From the NCBI GenBank assembly GCA_013811765.1, contig JACCUO010000277.1, forward strand, positions 1-9,053: 9,053 bases of DNA, in the 5' to 3' direction. A model generated the notes under the pieces. It was not told the origin of the DNA, ran no database searches, and worked only from the letters and a program-made list of their open reading frames with translations. Of the stretch, positions 6,218 to 9,053 are shown piece after piece (the stretch's first letter is position 1; the number at the start of each line of letters is the position of its first letter). Made by a program: the position numbers and the translations under genes. This DNA comes from Thermoleophilaceae bacterium. Its GTDB lineage: Bacteria; Actinomycetota; Thermoleophilia; Solirubrobacterales; Thermoleophilaceae.

Positions 6218-6618
6218 AGACTCTCGAGCCGCTGCTCGACTGCTCTCAACAGCACCTCGGCGTCGGCCATGGCGCCCTCCAGCTCGAGCTCGGTGACCTC
6301 GATGACATCGTAGAAGACCCGATGGCGAGTCCGGCGCATGTCGTCGAGCCGGTCTGCCAGCGGCCGATCCAGCCCGAGCAGCGTCACCGCCTCCCGGATG
6401 GTGACGATGTGGCCGCCGGCGCCAGAGGTGATTCGGATGCCCGAGGCGAGCAACGCGGCCCCCATGCCCTTCAACATCGCTTGGTAGCACAACGCGTACG
6501 CGCTTTCGGCATCGACGCCGGCTATCTGCGCGCTGCGCATGGTGCTGCGGCCCTGCGCGAGGAGGCTTGCGGCCGCATCTCGGTCCGGCTCGACGGACTG
6601 GACACGTGCTCCCGTCAC
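6214..6618 (-). CDS. HEPN-domain-like protein, partner of the upstream nucleotidyltransferase
   Basis: 134 residues, probably all-helical. Features consistent with HEPN proteins: an N-terminal helical segment with AESAYALCYQAMLKGMGAAL (37-56), a GxGGH turn (67-70), and a basic block MRRTRHRVFYD (94-104) near the expected catalytic site. Strictly, the block is R-x3-H with Tyr at H+4, not the classical R-x4-6-H ribonuclease motif, so catalysis is uncertain. It may belong to the SAV_6107-like HEPN branch (from memory). The GTG start at 6618 overlaps the MNT gene stop by 4 nt, and its own stop overlaps ccmA by 4 nt. In known MNT-HEPN pairs, HEPN is the RNase toxin and MNT adenylylates it. That is a possible role here, not shown. 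Confidence 0.75.
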   Translation of the reverse strand: MTGARVQSVEPDRDAAASLLAQGRSTMRSAQIAGVDAESAYALCYQAMLKGMGAALLASGIRITSGAGGHIVTIREAVTLLGLDRPLADRLDDMRRTRHRVFYDVIEVTELELEGAMADAEVLLRAVEQRLESL

Positions 6619-7205
6619 CGCTCGGCCTCCAGGTCGCCGATCAGCGGGACCAGGGCCCCTCGCAGAACCGTGGCCAGGAAGCCCGAGCCCTCGGCGATCC
6701 TGCCGGCAAACTCCGCCGGCCGGTACGCCGTCACGTCGATCTCCCTGCCGGCTGCGCGCCCGACTGCGCGTGCCGTGGCGAGCAGCTGGCTGCGGTCGAT
6801 GTCACCCACGACGAGCAGGTCGATGTCACTTTCGGGGGTCGTGTGGCCCTCTGCCCACGAGCCGAAGATCGCCGCGGCCCTCACCCCTTCCGTCTCAGCG
6901 AGTCGCCGTCGAAGCTCGGCCTCCACACCGAGGGTCTTCTGCAGCAGTTCGCGGAGCGGATCGTGAAGAGGGGAGTCCACGGCCGCGGAGTACCGCTTCG
7001 TGCGTCCGATCAGATCGTGGGTGATCAGTCCGGCGCCCTCGAGTCGGCCGAGCTCGCGATGCAATGACGCTGGAGCTGCCCCGGTGCGCTCACGAAGCTG
7101 CCGCGTTGTCATCGACGCTCCCTCATCCAGGACCAGCACAGCGAGCAGGCGCGCTTGGAGATCGGAGCGGAAGAGTGGGAGAAGGTCCGGCGCCTTCGTT
7201 CGCAT
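6615..7205 (-). CDS. Winged-helix DNA-binding domain fused to MNT-type nucleotidyltransferase
   Basis: 196 residues in two domains. Residues about 12-75 look like an ArsR/MarR-type winged helix: LLAVLVLDEGASMTTRQLRERTG, then the recognition helix ASLHRELGRLEGAGLI and a basic wing (GRTKRY). Residues about 95-190 form a minimal nucleotidyltransferase: AIFGSWAEG (112-120) with the GS pair at 115-116, SDIDLLV with Asp127 and Asp129, and the third acidic residue Asp157 in EIDVTAY. All three metal ligands are present, so nucleotidyl transfer is plausible. It overlaps the HEPN gene by GTGA, the arrangement of MNT-HEPN two-gene modules. The fused DNA-binding domain suggests autoregulation through the inverted repeat immediately upstream. 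The ATG at 7205 has no Shine-Dalgarno and fits a near-leaderless transcript. Confidence 0.87.
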   Translation of the reverse strand: MRTKAPDLLPLFRSDLQARLLAVLVLDEGASMTTRQLRERTGAAPASLHRELGRLEGAGLITHDLIGRTKRYSAAVDSPLHDPLRELLQKTLGVEAELRRRLAETEGVRAAAIFGSWAEGHTTPESDIDLLVVGDIDRSQLLATARAVGRAAGREIDVTAYRPAEFAGRIAEGSGFLATVLRGALVPLIGDLEAER

Positions 7206-7227
7206 AAATGGGAATGCTATCCCAATT
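7206..7227 (-). promoter_or_regulatory. Candidate promoter with operator palindrome for the MNT-HEPN-ccmAB unit
   Basis: On the minus strand the sequence reads TGGGA-TAGCAT-TCCCA (7224-7209): perfect 5-bp arms flanking a hexamer that fits an actinobacterial -10 box. Matching A/T pairs lie outside each arm after one mismatched base. The hexamer ends 8 nt before the MNT ATG, implying a leaderless or nearly leaderless transcript. It is an AT-rich island in GC-rich DNA, within the 29-bp gap after moaB. A regulator bound here would cover the -10 box. No convincing -35 is seen. Confidence 0.6.
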
Positions 7228-7234
7228 AAAGGAA

Positions 7235-7696
7235 CTACCGCTCCAGGGTCTCCGCCGCGTGGCGCAGCGTGGGCTCGAGCACGGGCCAGGACTGCCCGAT
7301 CGCCTTCGGGTTGCCCGGGAGGTTCACGATCAGGGTGCCGCCGCGGATGCCAGACACGCCGCGCGTGAGGATGCCGAGCGGAGTGTGCCCGCGGGACTCG
7401 GCGCGGATCGTCTCCGCGTAGCCCGGTGCCTCACGGTCGATCGCGTCGAGGGTGGCCTCGGGCGTCACGTCGTCCGCCGTCATGCCGGTGCCTCCCGTCG
7501 TGAAGACGAACCGGACGTCGTCCTCGTCTGCCAGCCGTCTAAGCGTGGCCGCGATCGCGCCGCGGTCATCGGGGAGCAGCTCGTGCACTGTTTGAAGCCC
7601 AGCTGCCTTGCACAGCTCCACGAGTGCGGGCCCGGAGAGGTCCTCGCCTTCACCGTTTGCCAGCGAGGTCGAGATCGTGAGCACCGCCGCCCTCAT
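7235..7696 (-). CDS. moaB: MoaB/MogA-family molybdopterin adenylyltransferase
   Basis: Adenylylates molybdopterin ahead of molybdate insertion in Moco biosynthesis. 153 residues, matching the short MoaB/MogA form. Motifs: the N-terminal strand AAVLTISTS, FTTGGTGMTADDVTPEAT (65-82) for molybdopterin binding, PGYAETIRAESRGHTPLG (91-108), SGIRGGTLIVNLPGNPKA (115-132). The ATG at 7696 overlaps the moaC stop (ATGA), so the two genes are coupled. MoaB and MogA cannot be told apart with certainty from the sequence; the cofactor role is secure. Confidence 0.92.
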   Translation of the reverse strand: MRAAVLTISTSLANGEGEDLSGPALVELCKAAGLQTVHELLPDDRGAIAATLRRLADEDDVRFVFTTGGTGMTADDVTPEATLDAIDREAPGYAETIRAESRGHTPLGILTRGVSGIRGGTLIVNLPGNPKAIGQSWPVLEPTLRHAAETLER

Positions 7697-8166
7697 TCGC
7701 GCTTCCAGTCGGTCCTCCCGCCGGCCTTCTCGAGCAAGACGATCGGGCCGACCTCGACCCCGCGCTCGATGCCCTTGACCATGTCATAGACGGTGAGCGC
7801 CGCGACCGCGCACGCGGTCATGGCCTCCATCTCGACGCCCGTCTGCCCGCTCGTGTGGGCCTCGGCCGTGAGTGTGACCTCACCCGCAGCGGCGTCCACC
7901 CCGATCCGCACGTCTAGCAGCGAGAGCTGGAGCGGGTGGCAGAGCGGGATGAGCTCGGCGGTGCGCTTGGCTGCCTGGATGCCGGCAATCCGCGCCACGG
8001 AGGTCACGTCACCCTTAGGGGCGTCGCCGCGCTTCACGAGGGCGGCGGTATCCGGCGACATCCGCACCGTCGCACGGGCTGTGGCGCGCCGATCCGTGAC
8101 GTCCTTGCCGCCCACGTCGACCATCCTGGCCCGACCGGATTCGTCGAGGTGGGAGAGCTCGCTCAC
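7693..8166 (-). CDS. moaC: Cyclic pyranopterin monophosphate synthase MoaC
   Basis: Converts the 3',8-cyclo-GTP product of MoaA into cyclic pyranopterin monophosphate, the second step of Moco synthesis. 157 residues. Conserved blocks: LSHLDESGRARMVDVGGK, KGDVTSVARIAGIQAAK (51-67), ELIPLCHPLQLS (71-82), TSGQTGVEMEAMTACAVAALTVYDMVK (105-131) and LLEKAGGRTDW. The active-site residues Lys51, His77, Glu112, Asp128 and Lys131 fall at the same numbers as in E. coli MoaC, which also supports the GTG start at 8166. The 38-nt gap to the siroheme gene stop holds only a small hairpin (8173-8185) inside GCCCGC/GCGGGC arms. moaA is not in view. Confidence 0.96.
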   Translation of the reverse strand: MSELSHLDESGRARMVDVGGKDVTDRRATARATVRMSPDTAALVKRGDAPKGDVTSVARIAGIQAAKRTAELIPLCHPLQLSLLDVRIGVDAAAGEVTLTAEAHTSGQTGVEMEAMTACAVAALTVYDMVKGIERGVEVGPIVLLEKAGGRTDWKRE

Positions 8167-8204
8167 GCCCGCCAGCGTACCGCTGCGATTTGGCAGACTG
8201 CGGG

Positions 8205-8939
8205 CTACGCCACCGCGCTCTGGCGCGCGGCATCGATCAGGTCGCGCACGGCGTCCTCCTCGCCCCGGCGCAGCAGCTCAACCGGATCGGGCTCGCCGTT
8301 CACGATCGACTCGAAGAACCGCTTGCGGTCCTGGTAGGTCGGGAGCGTGCCCTTGGCCCAGCCGCGGGCCTCGTTAAGGATGATCGCGAGCCTGGCGTAG
8401 GGCTCGCCGTACTCCTCGGCGATCTGGTTGCGGATCCGCTTGGCAAGCGCGGGGCTCGCTCCCGCTGTCGAGATGGCGATCGCCAGCGGCCCGGTGCGGA
8501 TGATCGCCGGGAGGATGAAGTTGCACAGCGGGGGCACGTCCACGACGTTCACGAGCATCGCCCGCTTCTCGGCGTCCTTGTAGACGCGAATGTTCACCTC
8601 CGTCTCGTCCGTGGCCGCGATGGCCATGAAAGCGCCCTCGAGGTCCGCCGGCTCGTAGGAATGGCGCTCCCACCGGATCGAGCCCTCCTGCGCCAGTGAA
8701 CGGAGCGGCTCGATTGCCTCCGGCGCCACCAGCGTGACCTCGCCGTTGCAGGCCAGCAGCCCCTCCACCTTCTCGAGCCCGATGTCCCCACCCCCCACCA
8801 CCAGGCATCTGCGCCCCTCGAGCTTCAGGCAGGCGATGTAGAACGGGGTCTCGAGCATGCCCTCCACGCAGCTCTGGTCGCAGATCCCGCGACGGAGCTG
8901 GCAGACGCACTCCTTTCCGGCGTAGGCCTGGGCTGGCAT
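8205..8939 (-). CDS. Precorrin-2 dehydrogenase / sirohydrochlorin ferrochelatase (Met8/CysG N-terminal type) with Cys-rich N-terminal extension
   Basis: NAD-dependent oxidation of precorrin-2 to sirohydrochlorin, and probably iron insertion to siroheme; it acts on the product of the CobA domain encoded about 7 kb downstream. 244 residues. The Rossmann part has [31 protein letters not shown] (32-62), APE and AATDETEVN (108-116). [15 protein letters not shown] (131-145) holds the Asp134 that matches the family's catalytic Asp, and [17 protein letters not shown] (157-173) follows. The core begins near residue 28 ([13 protein letters not shown]). The 27 residues before it carry four Cys (11, 13, 20, 24). 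The ATG at 8939 has no Shine-Dalgarno; an internal ATG at codon 28 has a GGAGG only 2 nt upstream, so the long start is preferred but not certain. Confidence 0.92.
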   Translation of the reverse strand: MPAQAYAGKECVCQLRRGICDQSCVEGMLETPFYIACLKLEGRRCLVVGGGDIGLEKVEGLLACNGEVTLVAPEAIEPLRSLAQEGSIRWERHSYEPADLEGAFMAIAATDETEVNIRVYKDAEKRAMLVNVVDVPPLCNFILPAIIRTGPLAIAISTAGASPALAKRIRNQIAEEYGEPYARLAIILNEARGWAKGTLPTYQDRKRFFESIVNGEPDPVELLRRGEEDAVRDLIDAARQSAVA

Positions 8940-8976
8940 GGTCCAATCGATTCTAGAGCTCGTACTCTGGATAGAG
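8940..8976. promoter_or_regulatory. Divergent intergenic region with imperfect inverted repeat
   Basis: A 37-bp gap between two divergent starts. It holds TCTAGAG-N6-CTCTGGA (8952-8971, one mismatch), which overlaps a TAGAAT -10 candidate for the siroheme gene (minus strand, 8950-8955) and a TACTCT candidate for the plus-strand gene (8963-8968). Two regular palindromes, AATCGATT (8945-8952) and GAGCTC (8956-8961), add to the symmetry. The region must contain at least one promoter by position; the exact elements are tentative. Confidence 0.4.
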
Positions 8977-9053
8977 ATGGAGGGCTACTTCACGGATGAG
9001 TCGATGCTCCGGATCGTTCACCGCGAGCGCGCGATCGCGCTCTCCGGCCCCCG
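8977..9053 (+). CDS. Probable MpaB-family (DUF2236) oxygenase, N-terminal fragment
   Basis: Only 25 codons and a partial 26th are visible before the right edge. [25 protein letters not shown] resembles the N terminus of DUF2236/MpaB proteins, which usually begin with an aromatic/acidic lead, an R-x-V-H-R-E block and then GPRALLLQ-AHP. The critical AHP motif would lie just outside the window. The family includes latex-clearing-type heme oxygenases, but most members have no known substrate. It is divergent from the siroheme gene. The ATG follows GGATAGAG, a weak ribosome-binding sequence. Confidence 0.55.
   Translation, partial: MEGYFTDESMLRIVHRERAIALSGP

Noticed and set aside
6218..6490. N-terminal extension of ccmA
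   Set aside because: The extension is Arg/Gly-rich and lies out of frame over the HEPN gene; the GTG at 6217 gives a normal CcmA length and a GTGA overlap.
8186..8194. 9-base match (TGCCAAATC on the minus strand) to the cobA palindromic element
   Set aside because: A 9-mer match is expected by chance in this length, and neither arm structure nor flanks match.
8167..8204. Moco riboswitch upstream of moaC
   Set aside because: Only 38 nt separate moaC from the preceding gene. A Moco riboswitch is far longer; only a 5-bp hairpin (8173-8185) is present.

Overview
The window is GC-rich chromosomal DNA. It has tightly packed genes, many GTG starts and 4-nt stop/start overlaps. The proteins look actinobacterial, most likely class Thermoleophilia (Solirubrobacterales or relatives). 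That placement is an inference from protein flavour and gene order, not from a marker gene.

Almost everything reads on the minus strand, so the transcriptional order runs from high to low coordinates. At the right edge, a short divergent intergenic region separates a partial plus-strand gene (probable MpaB/DUF2236 oxygenase) from a minus-strand series. The series begins with precorrin-2 dehydrogenase/sirohydrochlorin ferrochelatase (siroheme branch), moaC and moaB (molybdenum cofactor). Next comes a winged-helix/nucleotidyltransferase (MNT) gene with its own candidate promoter-operator, then a HEPN-type partner gene, ccmA and ccmB. MNT, HEPN, ccmA and ccmB are joined by GTGA overlaps. A Uma2-family (PD-(D/E)XK-like) gene on the opposite strand, with its own strong Shine-Dalgarno, separates ccmB from ccmC. 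The series resumes with ccmC, a 54-residue CcmD-like membrane protein, hemA, hemC and a cobA-hemD fusion that runs off the left edge.

The metabolic theme is tetrapyrrole and redox-cofactor supply. HemA, HemC and HemD make uroporphyrinogen III. CobA methylates it to precorrin-2, and the dehydrogenase/chelatase takes that to siroheme. CcmA, B, C and D move and present heme for cytochrome c maturation. MoaC and MoaB serve molybdoenzymes. Siroheme, heme c and Moco together would suit nitrate/nitrite or sulfite metabolism, but no such enzyme is in view.

The accessory elements are the MNT-HEPN pair, the Uma2 gene and a palindromic repeat. The most unusual observation is an exact tandem duplication of a 39-bp element, each copy holding a 30-bp hairpin palindrome, inserted in frame in the CobA domain. 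A possible half copy lies at the 5' end of hemC, just where hemC has no normal start codon ahead of its conserved N-terminal motif. HemC also has His where a catalytic-cleft Arg is expected, and the siroheme enzyme has a cysteine-rich N-terminal extension.
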